DNA from: a bacterium
GTDB lineage: Bacteria > Pseudomonadota > Alphaproteobacteria > Rhizobiales > Aestuariivirgaceae
DNA length: 35,555 bases
Assembly (NCBI GenBank): GCA_022842165.1
Contig: JALHQC010000043.1
Coordinates: forward strand, 1-35,555
Reading direction: 5' to 3'
The position numbers were made by a program, and so were the translations under genes. The notes under the pieces are model-generated. The model saw only the letters and a list, made by a program, of their open reading frames with translations, was not told the DNA's origin and ran no database searches. Of the stretch, positions 1 to 9,465 are shown piece by piece (position 1 is the first letter of the stretch; each line of letters opens with the position of its first letter).

Positions 1-1514
1 TCGGTCAGAAGTTCGCGCGCCTTGGCGCTGCGGGTTGCGGCATAGCGGCCGAAATGCCAGCCGCGGATCGTGGCGGAAACCTCGCTGGCCGACTTGAACC
101 CCATGCGCAGCAAGGTTTCGATCGTTTCGGGATCATCTTCGCCGCCGGTGAAGACAAGACTGCCCGTTGCGGTGCCGAGTTCGGACGCCTGCTCGAAGAG
201 CTGCGCATAGTGTCCCTGCACGCATTCCAGCGTGGCGCGGATCCGGGCATCGAAGGTCTCGGCATCCGCGAAGCCCGAAAACCGGGCGAGGCTTTCGAAC
301 GCCGCCGTATCGCCGGGCAACGTCTGGGTCTGCTCATCGTTCACCATCTGCAAGCGGTGTTCGATGGTGCGGAGGAAGCAGTAGGCCTCGCGCAATTCGG
401 CTGCGGCGTCCTGCGAAATCCACTGCGCAACCGCCAGGGCGTCGAGCATTTCAAGGGTGCTCCGCCCACGGAGCTTCGGGTTGCGCCCGCCGGCGATCAG
501 CTGTTGGGTTTGCACGAAGAACTCGATCTCGCGGATGCCGCCGCGCCCGAGCTTCAGGTTATGGCCCTTCACCTTGATCTCGCCGTGCCCTTTCACGGCA
601 TGGATCTGGCGCTTCAGCGACTGCACATCGGCAATCGCCGCGAAATCGAGATACTTCCGCCAGATGTAGGGCCGCAGCCGGTCGAGAAATTCCGCACCCA
701 GCGCCAGGTCGCCCGCGGCCGGCCGCGCCTTGATCATCGCGGCGCGCTCCCAGTTCTGGCCCTGGTTTTCATAGTAGAGGGCCGCCGCCTCGATGGCGAT
801 CGCCACCTGCGTGGCGCGGGGGTCCGGGCGCAGCCGCAGGTCGGTGCGGAAAACATAGCCGTCTTCCGTCACATCCTGCATCAGCTGCACCAGCCTGCGG
901 GTGAACCGCACAAAGAACGTCGAGGGATCAGCACCGGGGCCGAGGATCGGCGTTGCGGCGTCGTAGAGAATGATCAGATCGATATCGCTCGAATAGTTCA
1001 GCTCGAACGCGCCCTGCTTGCCCATGGCCAGCGCCACATAGCCACAGCCGGCGGACGGGCTCGCGGCGTCCTGCAGGGTGATCCTGCCGGCGCGCGCATT
1101 GTCGAGCAGCAGCCACTCCACCGCCGTCTGCAGACAGAAGTCGGCCAATCGCGTCAGGGCATCGGTCACCTGCATCACGGGCCAGCGCCCGGACACATCG
1201 GCAACCGCGATCAGCAGCGCGGCGCGTGCCTTGGCCTTGCGGAGGGCGCGCATGATATCCGCCTGGCTGGCTTCCACCGCGGCGTGTTTGAGCGTAGCCA
1301 TCACGTCATCGAGGAGAGCGTCGGGGGCTTCCGAAAAAACCCGGCCGGCGAAGGCGGGGTCGCGCAGCATCAGCTGGCGGAGGTAGGGCGAGCCGCCAGC
1401 GACGGCACCGGCAATCTCATGGCAATCCGCGGGGATGATGCCCGGCGGCAAGTCTTCCCAGAAGAGGCGGACGGCGTTCAGGTCTGCGGCAGGGGGAAGC
1501 TTGGTCAGCGGCAT
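1..1514 (-). CDS. glnE: Bifunctional glutamine synthetase adenylyltransferase/deadenylase, N-terminal part (partial)
   Basis: This gene reads leftward from the ATG at 1512-1514 and runs off the window edge; 504 codons are visible without a stop. GlnE adds or removes AMP on glutamine synthetase according to nitrogen status and PII signals. The visible part matches the N-terminal deadenylase half. A nucleotidyltransferase motif SSDIDLIILYD lies at about residues 175-185, with the metal-binding DxD pair, and is preceded by GYVALAMGKQGAFELNY, the usual GlnE lead-in. The family is about 950-1000 residues long, so roughly half is missing beyond the edge. It starts 9 bp downstream of the histidine kinase stop and is probably co-transcribed with it, as in other rhizobia. 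The long plus-strand frame over this region is its shadow. Confidence 0.93.
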   Translation of the reverse strand, partial: MPLTKLPPAADLNAVRLFWEDLPPGIIPADCHEIAGAVAGGSPYLRQLMLRDPAFAGRVFSEAPDALLDDVMATLKHAAVEASQADIMRALRKAKARAALLIAVADVSGRWPVMQVTDALTRLADFCLQTAVEWLLLDNARAGRITLQDAASPSAGCGYVALAMGKQGAFELNYSSDIDLIILYDAATPILGPGADPSTFFVRFTRRLVQLMQDVTEDGYVFRTDLRLRPDPRATQVAIAIEAAALYYENQGQNWERAAMIKARPAAGDLALGAEFLDRLRPYIWRKYLDFAAIADVQSLKRQIHAVKGHGEIKVKGHNLKLGRGGIREIEFFVQTQQLIAGGRNPKLRGRSTLEMLDALAVAQWISQDAAAELREAYCFLRTIEHRLQMVNDEQTQTLPGDTAAFESLARFSGFADAETFDARIRATLECVQGHYAQLFEQASELGTATGSLVFTGGEDDPETIETLLRMGFKSASEVSATIRGWHFGRYAATRSAKARELLT

Positions 1515-1523
1515 GAGCCGCTT

Positions 1524-2912
1524 TTAGCTGTCCGCCCGGTGAAGCGGAAGCACCAGCTTGGCGGCAAGACCCGGATGGTTATCTTCGAGAACCAGCGTGC
1601 CCTTGTGCAGTTTCATCACGCCGGAAACCAGGCTGAGGCCCAGCCCGTTGCCCGGTTCCGTGCGGCTCGAGTCGAGTCTCACGAACCGCTCGGTCACGCG
1701 GCCGCGATCCTCCGGCGCAATGCCGACACCATGGTCGTTGACCGAGATGATCACCTTGTCACCCTCGATCCGCCCGCTCACGCTGATCTGCGGCGTGCTT
1801 CCGGGGCTTGCGCCATACTTGAGGGCGTTGTCGAACAGGTTGGTCAGGGCCTGCGCCAGAAGCTGCCGGTCGCCCAACACGGTCAGGCCAGCCGGGGCCT
1901 CGCTCACCAGCGTACCCCCCGCCTCTTCCGCCATCGGCTCGTAAAGCTCGACCACATCGGCGATGATGGTGCTGGCGTCGAGAGCAACAAGACCGCCGCG
2001 CGACTGGCCCGCCTCGGCGCGGGCAATCGACAGCAGCGCATTGAAAGTGGCGAGCAGCCGGTCGGATTCATCCACCGTCCGCTCCAGCGCGGCGCGATAC
2101 TCGTCCTCGGAGCCTGAGCGCAAGGCCGCCTCGACGCGCGCCTTGATGCGCGTCAGCGGCGTCTTCAGGTCATGGGCCACATTGCTGGAGACTTCCTTCA
2201 TCGCGCCCATCAGGCTTTCGATCTGGTCCAGCATCTCGTTCAGCGCCAGCGCCAGGCGGTCCAGCTCGTCGTTCGAGCCTTGCACCGGCATGCGGCCCGC
2301 CATGTTGCCGGCCATGATCGTACGGCTGGCCTCGGTGATGGCATCGACACGGCGCAGAAAATTCCGGCTCATCAGCAAGCCGCCGCCAAGGCCGAGAACC
2401 AGCGCGATCGCCAGCGCATAGAAGATCGTGCGGCGGATGATCGTGGCAAATTGCCGGAGCGCCTCGACGTCGCGGCCGACAACGAGATTGAAACCGCCCG
2501 CCAGATTGGTGTGGAATGCCCTTGCCGTATGGCGCTCGCGGCCGCTGCCGCGTTCAACGTCGAGGGGAAATTCGATCCAGCTGGCCTCGTCCGTGGGAAT
2601 GTCCGGGAGCGACGTCAGATTTCCCGCGATGCGGACCCCCTCCACCCCGGCCAGGAGGTAGACCGATCCGCTTTCGTCAACGCTTCGCCGCTGGATCGTG
2701 TCGATAATGCCGCGAAGGCCGCGAAGCCGGTACTGGTCGGCAAGCGCCTGCACCTCGGCGCGGATGGTGTCGTCGGTCTGGCGCTCCAGCAGCACCGCCG
2801 TGTTCCAGTAGACATAGCCGAGAAGTGCCGAAACCGAGACGGCAAAAAGAATCAGATAGAGCGCCGCGAGGCGGAAGGTCGAGGTTCGAAGAAGCTTGAT
2901 CCTAGCTGTCAC
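1524..2912 (-). CDS. Two-component sensor histidine kinase (HAMP/HisKA/HATPase)
   Basis: The 462-residue inner-membrane kinase has a first membrane segment near residues 17-36, a periplasmic region of about 125 residues, a second membrane segment near 163-182, a HAMP linker to about 238, and an H-box with phospho-acceptor His247 (NVAHDLKTPLTRI). The N-box (NLFDNALKYG) and G-box (GNGLGLSLV) of the ATPase domain follow. The start is GTG at 2912, overlapping the response regulator stop by 11 bp, so the two are translationally coupled and form a cognate pair. The signal is unknown. Position next to a DegP-type protease hints at envelope stress, but that is inference. Confidence 0.93.
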   Translation of the reverse strand: MTARIKLLRTSTFRLAALYLILFAVSVSALLGYVYWNTAVLLERQTDDTIRAEVQALADQYRLRGLRGIIDTIQRRSVDESGSVYLLAGVEGVRIAGNLTSLPDIPTDEASWIEFPLDVERGSGRERHTARAFHTNLAGGFNLVVGRDVEALRQFATIIRRTIFYALAIALVLGLGGGLLMSRNFLRRVDAITEASRTIMAGNMAGRMPVQGSNDELDRLALALNEMLDQIESLMGAMKEVSSNVAHDLKTPLTRIKARVEAALRSGSEDEYRAALERTVDESDRLLATFNALLSIARAEAGQSRGGLVALDASTIIADVVELYEPMAEEAGGTLVSEAPAGLTVLGDRQLLAQALTNLFDNALKYGASPGSTPQISVSGRIEGDKVIISVNDHGVGIAPEDRGRVTERFVRLDSSRTEPGNGLGLSLVSGVMKLHKGTLVLEDNHPGLAAKLVLPLHRADS

Positions 2913-3633
2913 GTATCATGTATCCCGCACCCCGCACCGTCTGCAGGATGGGTTCGTCATAGCCCTTGTCGATCTTGGAGCGAAGCCTCGAAACATGCAC
3001 GTCGATCACATTGGTCTGCGGGTCGAAGTGATAATCCCAGACATTCTCGAGCAGCATGGTGCGCGTCACGATGTGCCCGGCGTTGCGCACAAGATATTCG
3101 AGCAGTTTGAACTCGCGGGGCTGCAGCACGATGGGCTTGCCGCCGCGCGTCACCGTGCGGGTGAGAAGGTCGATTTCGAGATCGGCGGCCTTCAGCCTTG
3201 TTTCGAGCGGCGCCTCGCCCGACCGGCGACCGAGGTTCTCGACACGGGCCAGCAGTTCGGAGAAGGCATAAGGCTTGCCCAGATAATCGTCACCCCCGGC
3301 GCGAAGCCCCTTCACCCGCTCATCGACATCGGCCAGCGCGCTGAGAATCAACACCGGCGTCTTCACGCCATCCTCACGCAGCTTGCGGATGATCGACAAG
3401 CCATCGAGCTTCGGCAACAGCCGGTCGACGATCAGAACATCATGCAGGCCCTCGGACGCCATGTTCAGGCCTTGCTCGCCGTCCACTGCGTGGTCGGCCA
3501 CATGCCCGCTTTCAGCCAGACCCTTGATGAGCCAGCTTGCCGCTTCGCGGTCGTCTTCGATTACCAGAATGCGCATGGGCTGGGTTGTCGGCTTTGCTGT
3601 CCAGACAGAGGAATCGGGCTCTCTAAGTTGCAT
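2902..3633 (-). CDS. OmpR-family response regulator transcription factor
   Basis: The 243-residue protein has a receiver domain (ILVIEDDREAA near residues 22-32; phospho-acceptor Asp70 in IVDRLLPKLDG; conserved Lys in GKPYAF) and a C-terminal winged-helix DNA-binding domain (QPREFKLLEYLVRN, then VIDVHVSRLRSKID). I chose the ATG at 3633 because a clear AGGAG Shine-Dalgarno lies 9 bp upstream. The ATG at 3576, which would begin at MRILVIEDD, has no good ribosome site, so a roughly 19-residue N-terminal extension is likely. The gene lies downstream of the DegP-like protease and upstream of its kinase. Confidence 0.92.
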   Translation of the reverse strand: MQLREPDSSVWTAKPTTQPMRILVIEDDREAASWLIKGLAESGHVADHAVDGEQGLNMASEGLHDVLIVDRLLPKLDGLSIIRKLREDGVKTPVLILSALADVDERVKGLRAGGDDYLGKPYAFSELLARVENLGRRSGEAPLETRLKAADLEIDLLTRTVTRGGKPIVLQPREFKLLEYLVRNAGHIVTRTMLLENVWDYHFDPQTNVIDVHVSRLRSKIDKGYDEPILQTVRGAGYMIRDS

Positions 3634-3656
3634 GTTCCGTCTCTCCTGAAAAGGGG

Positions 3657-3700
3657 GCGCGGAGGCGGCACTCGAGGGGGGTGAGTGACGGCCTCCGCGC
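3657..3700 (-). other. Hairpin between protease gene and response regulator gene
   Basis: Perfect 10-bp inverted repeat GCGCGGAGGC (3657-3666) / GCCTCCGCGC (3691-3700), with a further bulged 5-bp CACTC/GAGTG pairing inside. It lies 24 bp upstream of the regulator start, downstream of a second hairpin at 3705-3747. It could act as an attenuator or RNA-processing site. There is no T-run. Confidence 0.5.
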
Positions 3701-3704
3701 GGAA

Positions 3705-3747
3705 GGCACGCAGACGCAGAGCGGGGGTGGGGTATTGTCTGCGTGCC
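3705..3747 (-). terminator. Candidate terminator/attenuator after degP-like gene
   Basis: Perfect 11-bp inverted repeat GGCACGCAGAC (3705-3715) / GTCTGCGTGCC (3737-3747) with a 21-nt loop. It begins 14 nt past the protease stop. No U-tract follows, so efficient intrinsic termination is uncertain; partial read-through into the two-component genes is possible. Confidence 0.5.
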
Positions 3748-3761
3748 CCGGGGTCGTTACG

Positions 3762-5252
3762 TCAGCCCTGGCCGACGGGGACGGCGACGAACCGCTGCCC
3801 GTCGCCCGACTTCACCAGCAGCAGCACACGCTTCTTGCCGGACGCCTTCACAGCGTTGCGAAGGTCGGACGGACCGTGGACCTCGGTGCCGGCCGCTTCG
3901 AGGATCGTATCGCCAGCCTTCAGGCCACGCTGTTCGGCGGCGCTGCCGGGGGTCACCTCGGTGATGGTGACGCCGGCGCCATCTTCCGCCGGGGCAACCT
4001 TGATGCCGAGGTTGGCAAGCGAGGCGTTGCCGCGCTCTTCCGCCGCCTCAGGGGCCGCGGCCATCTTCGGCTCGTCCGGCATGGTGCCGATCTTCACTGA
4101 GATCTCCATCGTCTTGCCGTCGCGGACCAGGGTGACCGGAACCGACTGGTCCGGCTTGAACTGGGCCACCTTGCGGGCGAGATCGCGCGAGTCGGCAATT
4201 TCGGTGCCGTTTACCTTGAGGATCGTGTCACCCTGCTGGATGCCGGCGGCGAGCGCGGGCGAGTCAGGCGTCACGTCGGCAACGATGGCGCCCTTCGCCT
4301 CGGCAAGGCCGAGACTTTCGGCAATATCTTCCGTTACCGGCTGGATCTGCACGCCGAGCCAGCCGCGCGTCACACTGCCGGTGTCCTTCAGGCTGGCAAT
4401 GACGTTCTGCGCCACCGAGGCCGGAATTGCGAAGCCAATGCCGACCGACCCGCCGGACGGCGAGAAGATCGCGGTGTTGATGCCGACCACTTCGCCTTCG
4501 AGGTTGAAGGCGGGACCGCCCGAGTTGCCACGGTTGATGGCCGCGTCAATCTGCAGGAAGTCGTCATAGGGGCCGGAGCCGATGTCACGGCCGCGCGCCG
4601 AGATGATGCCCGTCGTCACGCTGCCGCCGAGGCCGAACGGATTGCCGACGGCGACGACCCAGTCACCCACGCGGGGCTCCTTGTCGGTGAAGGGCACATA
4701 GTCGAACTTCGTGTCGGACTTGATCTTGATGAGTGCCAGATCGGTCTTGGGATCGGTGCCGATCACGTCGGCCGGGTATTCCTTGCCGTCCGTCATCTTG
4801 ACGGTCACTTCGCTGGCATCCTTCACCACGTGATTGTTGGTGACGGCATAGCCATCGGCGGTGATAATGAAGCCGGAACCAACGGCCGAGCCTTCGGGAC
4901 GGCGGCCCTGGTCAGGCATTCCCGGTCCGGGACGAAGCTGCGGGAACTGGCGGAAGAAATCGCCAAAGGGCGTACCTTCCGGCATTCCGGGAATCTGCAG
5001 GTTGTCCTGCTGGCCAGACGCGGCGACATTGGCGAATTTCACCTGGACGCTGACGACGGCCGGCATGACCCGGTCAACAAGATCGGCAAAGCCGCCGGAA
5101 GGATCGATCGGCGCGGCCTGAAGCTCCTGTTGCGCGTGGACGGGCGAGGACGGTAGGACACTGAGGCCAGCAGTCATGGCCGTGGCTACCATGAGGCCGG
5201 CGGCAAACATTCCAAGCATGCGGGGGGGTGTGGGTTTCGGGTCGAGTGACAT
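3762..5252 (-). CDS. degP: Periplasmic Do/DegP-family serine protease with two PDZ domains
   Basis: The 496-residue protein is a periplasmic quality-control protease/chaperone. It has a signal peptide (hydrophobic stretch then PVHAQQ), a trypsin-like domain with catalytic triad His141 (NNHVV), Asp171 (DPKTDLALIK) and Ser244 (RGNSGGPA), and two C-terminal PDZ domains (GWLGVQIQPV onward; LGIKVAPAEDG onward). I chose the ATG at 5252 because GGAG lies 6 nt upstream. In-frame GTG 5267 and ATG 5264 lie further upstream but lack such a site. It sits between ccmH and a two-component pair, the usual rhizobial arrangement. DegP, DegQ and MucD-type names are hard to separate from sequence alone. Confidence 0.94.
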   Translation of the reverse strand: MSLDPKPTPPRMLGMFAAGLMVATAMTAGLSVLPSSPVHAQQELQAAPIDPSGGFADLVDRVMPAVVSVQVKFANVAASGQQDNLQIPGMPEGTPFGDFFRQFPQLRPGPGMPDQGRRPEGSAVGSGFIITADGYAVTNNHVVKDASEVTVKMTDGKEYPADVIGTDPKTDLALIKIKSDTKFDYVPFTDKEPRVGDWVVAVGNPFGLGGSVTTGIISARGRDIGSGPYDDFLQIDAAINRGNSGGPAFNLEGEVVGINTAIFSPSGGSVGIGFAIPASVAQNVIASLKDTGSVTRGWLGVQIQPVTEDIAESLGLAEAKGAIVADVTPDSPALAAGIQQGDTILKVNGTEIADSRDLARKVAQFKPDQSVPVTLVRDGKTMEISVKIGTMPDEPKMAAAPEAAEERGNASLANLGIKVAPAEDGAGVTITEVTPGSAAEQRGLKAGDTILEAAGTEVHGPSDLRNAVKASGKKRVLLLVKSGDGQRFVAVPVGQG

Positions 5253-5349
5253 TTCTATCTCCATCACATTCGGCTGTGTGACGATCTAGATAGAAGCTGC
5301 CGCGTTACGATCACATGTCCGGGCGGTGAAACTTCTGTAAGTCTTGGGG

Positions 5350-5796
5350 CTATTCCAAGGCCTTTTGAAGGACTTCCCGCTCCTTGTCGCTCAAGGGCCT
5401 TTCGGGTTCCGGTGCGGGTTTCCGGCGCCGCAGGAAAAGTGCGGTCCCTGCAATCAGAAGCACCAGAAAGGGCGTGGCCCACAGCAGCATGGTGCCGGCG
5501 TTCAGCCGCGGCTTCAGCAGCACGTAGTCACCATAGCGGGCCACGACGAAATCCATGATCTCGGCATCGCTTTTTCCGGCGACGATCTGTTCGCGCACCA
5601 GTGTCCGGAGATCGCGCGCCAGCGGCGCATCCGAATCATCGATCGACTGGTTCTGGCAGACGAGGCAGCGCAATTCCGCCGAGATCGCCCGTGCGCGATG
5701 TTCCTGCGCGGGGTCCTTCAGCAGCTCGTCCGGCGACAGTGCAAGGGCGGGGCCGAACGAAAGCAACAGCACGGCAATGGCGGCGAGTTTCCTCAT
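5350..5796 (-). CDS. ccmH: Cytochrome c-type biogenesis protein CcmH (CycL)
   Basis: The 148-residue membrane-anchored thiol oxidoreductase reduces apocytochrome c cysteines for heme ligation. It has an N-terminal signal segment (residues 1-19), the hallmark LRCLVCQNQ motif with Cys44 and Cys47, and a C-terminal membrane helix at about 100-122 followed by a basic tail (RRRK). Length and layout match the short alphaproteobacterial CcmH; the TPR part found fused in E. coli is the separate ccmI gene here. The start overlaps the ccmF stop by 4 bp (ATGA). It is the last gene of ccmIEFH. Confidence 0.95.
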   Translation of the reverse strand: MRKLAAIAVLLLSFGPALALSPDELLKDPAQEHRARAISAELRCLVCQNQSIDDSDAPLARDLRTLVREQIVAGKSDAEIMDFVVARYGDYVLLKPRLNAGTMLLWATPFLVLLIAGTALFLRRRKPAPEPERPLSDKEREVLQKALE

Positions 5797-7772
5797 TCCG
5801 CCGGCACCGCCTGGGCCGCCACGTGGCGCTTCGGCGCGCCAACGCGGTAGCGCCGGTCGGAGAGCGAAAGCAATCCACCGAGGAACATGATGAAAGTGCC
5901 AAGCCAGATGAAGTTCACCAGCGGGTTGAAATACATGCGGATGGCGCGGCCACCGTCATTGGTGGCATCGCCCATCACCACATAGATGTCGCCCGCCAGG
6001 GTCTGGTGCAGGCCAACCTCGGTCGTCGGCATTCCTGACGGCTGGAACTCGCGCTTCTCGGAGACAAGCGTTGCCACTTCCCTGTCGCCCTCCTTGACGA
6101 GGAAGCGCCCCGCGCGGCCGGTGAAGTTCGGGCCCGTCAGCGGCGTCTCGCCGATGAAGGTGATCGAATAGCCGCCGACGTCGGCCGCTTCGCCGGGCTT
6201 CAAGGCCACGATCACCTCGATCTTCCACAGCGAGATGGCAATGATGCCGGCAATCATGACGCCGAGGCCGCCATGGGCGAGGATGCCGCCGATGGCCGAG
6301 CGCGGCAGCCCGATAATGCGGTGCCAGCTTGTCGCCAGCGGTGCCTTGAACAGCGCGATGCGGGAGGCAAGGTCGGTCAACGCGCCGAGCACCAGCCATG
6401 CCGCAAGCGCCATGCCGAAGGGCGCCAGCCACGGCCCGCGAATGTTGAGAGCGAGCACCACGAGGCCAACGGCCACCGCCACTGCCAGCGAGATCCACAA
6501 CCGGCGCAATGCAGTTGCGGCGTCGCCACGCTTCCACGCAAGGAAAGGACCGATGGGCACAAGCAGCAGCAGCGGCAGGATGATCGGCCCGAAGGTGAGA
6601 TTGAAATAGGGCGGCCCCACCGAGATTTTTTCGCCCGACAGGGTTTCGAGTGCGAGTGGATAAAGCGTGCCGACAAACACCGCGAGGCAGGCGACGCACA
6701 ACAGCAGATTGTTCATGACGAGGCTGCCCTCGCGGCTCACTGGCGCAAAGAGCCCGCCGGCCTTCATCATCGGCGCGCGCCAGGCAAACAGCGCCAGCGA
6801 ACCGCCGATGAAAATACAGAGGATGATCAGGATGAACAGTCCCCGCTCGGGATCGACTGCGAAGGCATGAACCGACGTCAGCACGCCGGAGCGCACCAGG
6901 AAAGTGCCCATCAGTGACAGCGAGAAGGCGAGGATCGAGAGCAGAACCGTCCAGATCTTCAGCGCGTTGCGCTTTTCGACGACGATGGCCGAATGGATGA
7001 GAGCGGTTGCAACCAGCCATGGCATGAAGCTGGCGTTCTCGACGGGGTCCCAGAACCACCAGCCGCCCCAGCCAAGCTCGTAATAGGCCCACCATGATCC
7101 CATGGCGATGCCGATCGTCAGGAACACCCAGGCGGCGAGCGTCCACGGCCGCACCCAGCGCGCCCATGCGGCATCCACACGGCCATCGATCAGAGCTGCA
7201 ACGGCAAAAGCAAAGGCAATCGAGAGGCCGACGTAGCCGGCATAGAGGAACGGCGGATGGAAGGCGAGTGCGGGGTCCTGCAGGATCGGGTTCAGGCCGT
7301 TTCCTTCAATCGGCGGCGGCTCGATCCGCATGAAGGGGTTCGACGTCAGCACGATGAACAGCAGGAAGGCGAGGCCGATTGAGCCCTGGATCGCCACAAC
7401 GCGCGAGCGCAGTTCCAGCGGCAGGTTCTCGCCGAAGATCGCCACCGCTGCACCGTAGAGCGCCAGGATCAGCACCCACAGCACCATCGAGCCTTCATGG
7501 TTTCCCCATACGCCGCTGATCTTGTAAAGCAGCGGCTTCGCCGAATGCGAATTCTCGAAGACGTTCTGCACCGAAAAGTCGGAAACCAGATAGGCATGGG
7601 TCAGCGCGGCGAAGGCTGTCGCGATCAGCGCAAGCTGCAGAACACTTGCGGTCAGTCCCGTGCGCATCAGCGCCCGGTCGCCCCTCTGGGCGGCATAGAG
7701 TGGAACCAGGAATTGATAGAGCGCCACACCGGTGGCGAGGATCAGCGCAAAATGTCCGATCTCGGCGATCAT
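5793..7772 (-). CDS. ccmF: Heme lyase subunit CcmF (CycK)
   Basis: The 659-residue polytopic inner-membrane protein works with CcmH and CcmI to transfer heme from holo-CcmE to apocytochrome c. It carries the tryptophan-rich WWD signature [12 protein letters not shown] near residues 235-246, conserved histidines in HPPFLYAG and NHEGSM, and many hydrophobic helices throughout. I chose the ATG at 7772 (MIAEIGHFA), which overlaps the ccmE stop by 4 bp (ATGA), instead of the in-frame start 24 bp upstream inside ccmE. Every junction in this operon has the same coupled form. Confidence 0.96.
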   Translation of the reverse strand: MIAEIGHFALILATGVALYQFLVPLYAAQRGDRALMRTGLTASVLQLALIATAFAALTHAYLVSDFSVQNVFENSHSAKPLLYKISGVWGNHEGSMVLWVLILALYGAAVAIFGENLPLELRSRVVAIQGSIGLAFLLFIVLTSNPFMRIEPPPIEGNGLNPILQDPALAFHPPFLYAGYVGLSIAFAFAVAALIDGRVDAAWARWVRPWTLAAWVFLTIGIAMGSWWAYYELGWGGWWFWDPVENASFMPWLVATALIHSAIVVEKRNALKIWTVLLSILAFSLSLMGTFLVRSGVLTSVHAFAVDPERGLFILIILCIFIGGSLALFAWRAPMMKAGGLFAPVSREGSLVMNNLLLCVACLAVFVGTLYPLALETLSGEKISVGPPYFNLTFGPIILPLLLLVPIGPFLAWKRGDAATALRRLWISLAVAVAVGLVVLALNIRGPWLAPFGMALAAWLVLGALTDLASRIALFKAPLATSWHRIIGLPRSAIGGILAHGGLGVMIAGIIAISLWKIEVIVALKPGEAADVGGYSITFIGETPLTGPNFTGRAGRFLVKEGDREVATLVSEKREFQPSGMPTTEVGLHQTLAGDIYVVMGDATNDGGRAIRMYFNPLVNFIWLGTFIMFLGGLLSLSDRRYRVGAPKRHVAAQAVPAE

Positions 7773-8215
7773 TGCGTTTTCGCCCCCTCGTTCCACACGC
7801 CCTTTTCTTTGAGCGAGTCGGCCAGTTCCTTCGGCATGTAGTTCTCGTCGTGCTTGGCCAGCACCGTGTCGGCCACAAAGGTGCCGCCGCCATCGATAAT
7901 GCCTTCGGCAACCACGCCCTGCCCTTCACGGAAGAGATCGGGAAGCTGGCCATTGTATGTGACCTTGATGGTCTTGATCGTGTCGGTGACGACGAACGTG
8001 CTCATGGTGCCCTCGCCGCGTATCCAGCTTCCTTCCTCGACGAGCCCGCCAAGGCGCAGGCGCTGACCGGGAGATACCTTCTCTTCCGTAATTTCGCTCG
8101 GCGTATAGAAGAAGGTGATCGTGCCCGAGAGTGCGTAGAGCATGATCCCAGCGGCAATACCCAGCACGGCAAGGCCGCCCAGGATCATCGTCATACGCTT
8201 CTGCTTGCGGGTCAT
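7769..8215 (-). CDS. ccmE: Cytochrome c maturation heme chaperone CcmE (CycJ)
   Basis: The 148-residue periplasmic heme chaperone is anchored by an N-terminal membrane helix (about residues 8-28) after a basic MTRKQKR start. The covalent heme-binding His122 sits in [12 protein letters not shown] together with Tyr126, the expected HxxxY motif. The beta-barrel OB-fold region lies between (for example [11 protein letters not shown]). The start overlaps the ccmI stop, and the end overlaps ccmF by 4 bp. Confidence 0.96.
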   Translation of the reverse strand: MTRKQKRMTMILGGLAVLGIAAGIMLYALSGTITFFYTPSEITEEKVSPGQRLRLGGLVEEGSWIRGEGTMSTFVVTDTIKTIKVTYNGQLPDLFREGQGVVAEGIIDGGGTFVADTVLAKHDENYMPKELADSLKEKGVWNEGAKTQ

Positions 8216-9306
8216 TGAATGTTCATCTCTTTCGCAAGGCCGTCCAGCGCGGCAATGGCCTGCGGATTGTCCTTGAACCGGGTTTTCGCCGTATCATAGG
8301 CGAGCTTGGCCTTGCCGCCCTCGCCCAGAACGCCGCGGGCGCGGATCAGCCGCAGCCAGCCGTCGAGATCGCTGCCATCGGCCTTCAGCTTCTCCTCGAG
8401 CCCATCGACCATCGAGCGGATCATCGCCTGCTGGTCCTCCTGGCTCATCGAGGCCGCATCCTTCATCGCCTGCTCATCGATGCCCGGCGGCTTCGATGAC
8501 ATGTCCTGCATTTCGGCCACCAGCATGGGGCGCCAGGGCGCATCGCTAGGCGTCTCGGCGAGGAAGGCGTCGAAGGCGGCCTTGGCCTCGGCGGCCTTTC
8601 CCTCCTGCTTCAGAGCCAGCGCATCGAAGAAGCGCGCCTTGGGCAGCTTGGCGTCAAGCGCCAGCGCCTTCGCGAACACATCATGGGCCTCGGCCGAAAC
8701 CAGGCCCTGGTTGGCCATCACCATGGCCTCGCCATAATCGGCGAGAATTCCGGCGTCAGGGGCCGAGAGGCGCACGACGTTGCGCATGGCTTCCGCCGTA
8801 TCGGCCCAGCGCATGCCGCGGCGATAGGCAGGCGCCAGCACTTTCCAGCCCTCGACGTCATCGGGATTGAGTGCCAGATGCTGCTCGACCTTCACAATTA
8901 AAGCTTCGTAATCTCCTGTTTCCGCCGCCTTCTCCAGACGTGTGGCGAGAGGAACATCCGGCAGCAGCGGGCTTCCGGCCCTGAGGTAGAGCGGCAGGGC
9001 GACGGCAGGGATGATCAGCGCCGCAAGTAAGGCGAGGAACGGCGTGCGCGCCGGGTGAGACTTCGCGGGCATCGCGGATGCGGCAATCAGGCGGCGTGAA
9101 ATCTCGTTCCGCGCCGCGTCCGCCTCGGCAGCGCCGATCGTGCCGCGCTCGACGTCGCGCTCGAGTTCGGCCAGCTGGTCACGGAAAACCGCGCGGTCGA
9201 AGGCATTGCGGTCGAGGTCCGGCGCCTGCGGTCTGGCGCGCACCACCGGCAGAACGAGGACCGCGATCACCGCCGCCGTCATCAACGCAAATACAATCCA
9301 AATCAT
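8212..9306 (-). CDS. ccmI: Cytochrome c biogenesis protein CcmI (CycH)
   Basis: The 364-residue apocytochrome c chaperone presents substrate to CcmFH. It has an N-terminal membrane helix (residues 2-21), a cytoplasmic leucine-zipper-like loop ([15 protein letters not shown]), a second membrane helix near 88-107, and a periplasmic TPR region ([29 protein letters not shown]). It is the first gene of ccmIEFH. The start is ATG 9306. Upstream is a 159-bp intergenic region shared with the divergent sox operon. ccmABCD and ccmG are not in the window. Confidence 0.92.
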   Translation of the reverse strand: MIWIVFALMTAAVIAVLVLPVVRARPQAPDLDRNAFDRAVFRDQLAELERDVERGTIGAAEADAARNEISRRLIAASAMPAKSHPARTPFLALLAALIIPAVALPLYLRAGSPLLPDVPLATRLEKAAETGDYEALIVKVEQHLALNPDDVEGWKVLAPAYRRGMRWADTAEAMRNVVRLSAPDAGILADYGEAMVMANQGLVSAEAHDVFAKALALDAKLPKARFFDALALKQEGKAAEAKAAFDAFLAETPSDAPWRPMLVAEMQDMSSKPPGIDEQAMKDAASMSQEDQQAMIRSMVDGLEEKLKADGSDLDGWLRLIRARGVLGEGGKAKLAYDTAKTRFKDNPQAIAALDGLAKEMNIQ

Positions 9307-9465
9307 GATGATCTATGAGATATTCCCGTGGCCGCCATTAATGCAATTCATCTTGCGGTTCCATTTCTGGTCGCATTGTCGCATGGCAGCATTTGGGCGT
9401 CGGAAAACCCTTGGTTCCGCCATCGGCGTCTTGTTACATAGCCCGGCAAGCCAAGGAATTCATCC
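9307..9465. promoter_or_regulatory. Divergent intergenic region between ccmI and soxB
   Basis: These 159 bp must hold the promoters of the ccm operon (minus strand) and of the sox operon (plus strand). I see no strong sigma70 consensus on either strand. Three GCAT tetramers (9373, 9381, 9389) are spaced exactly 8 bp apart and could be half-sites of an activator. An AAGGA ribosome site (9453-9457) precedes soxB. Confidence 0.5.

Noticed and set aside
54-2117. 687-codon plus-strand open frame
   Set aside because: It is antisense to glnE and the histidine kinase, both clearly recognisable; its composition is that of a high-GC shadow frame.
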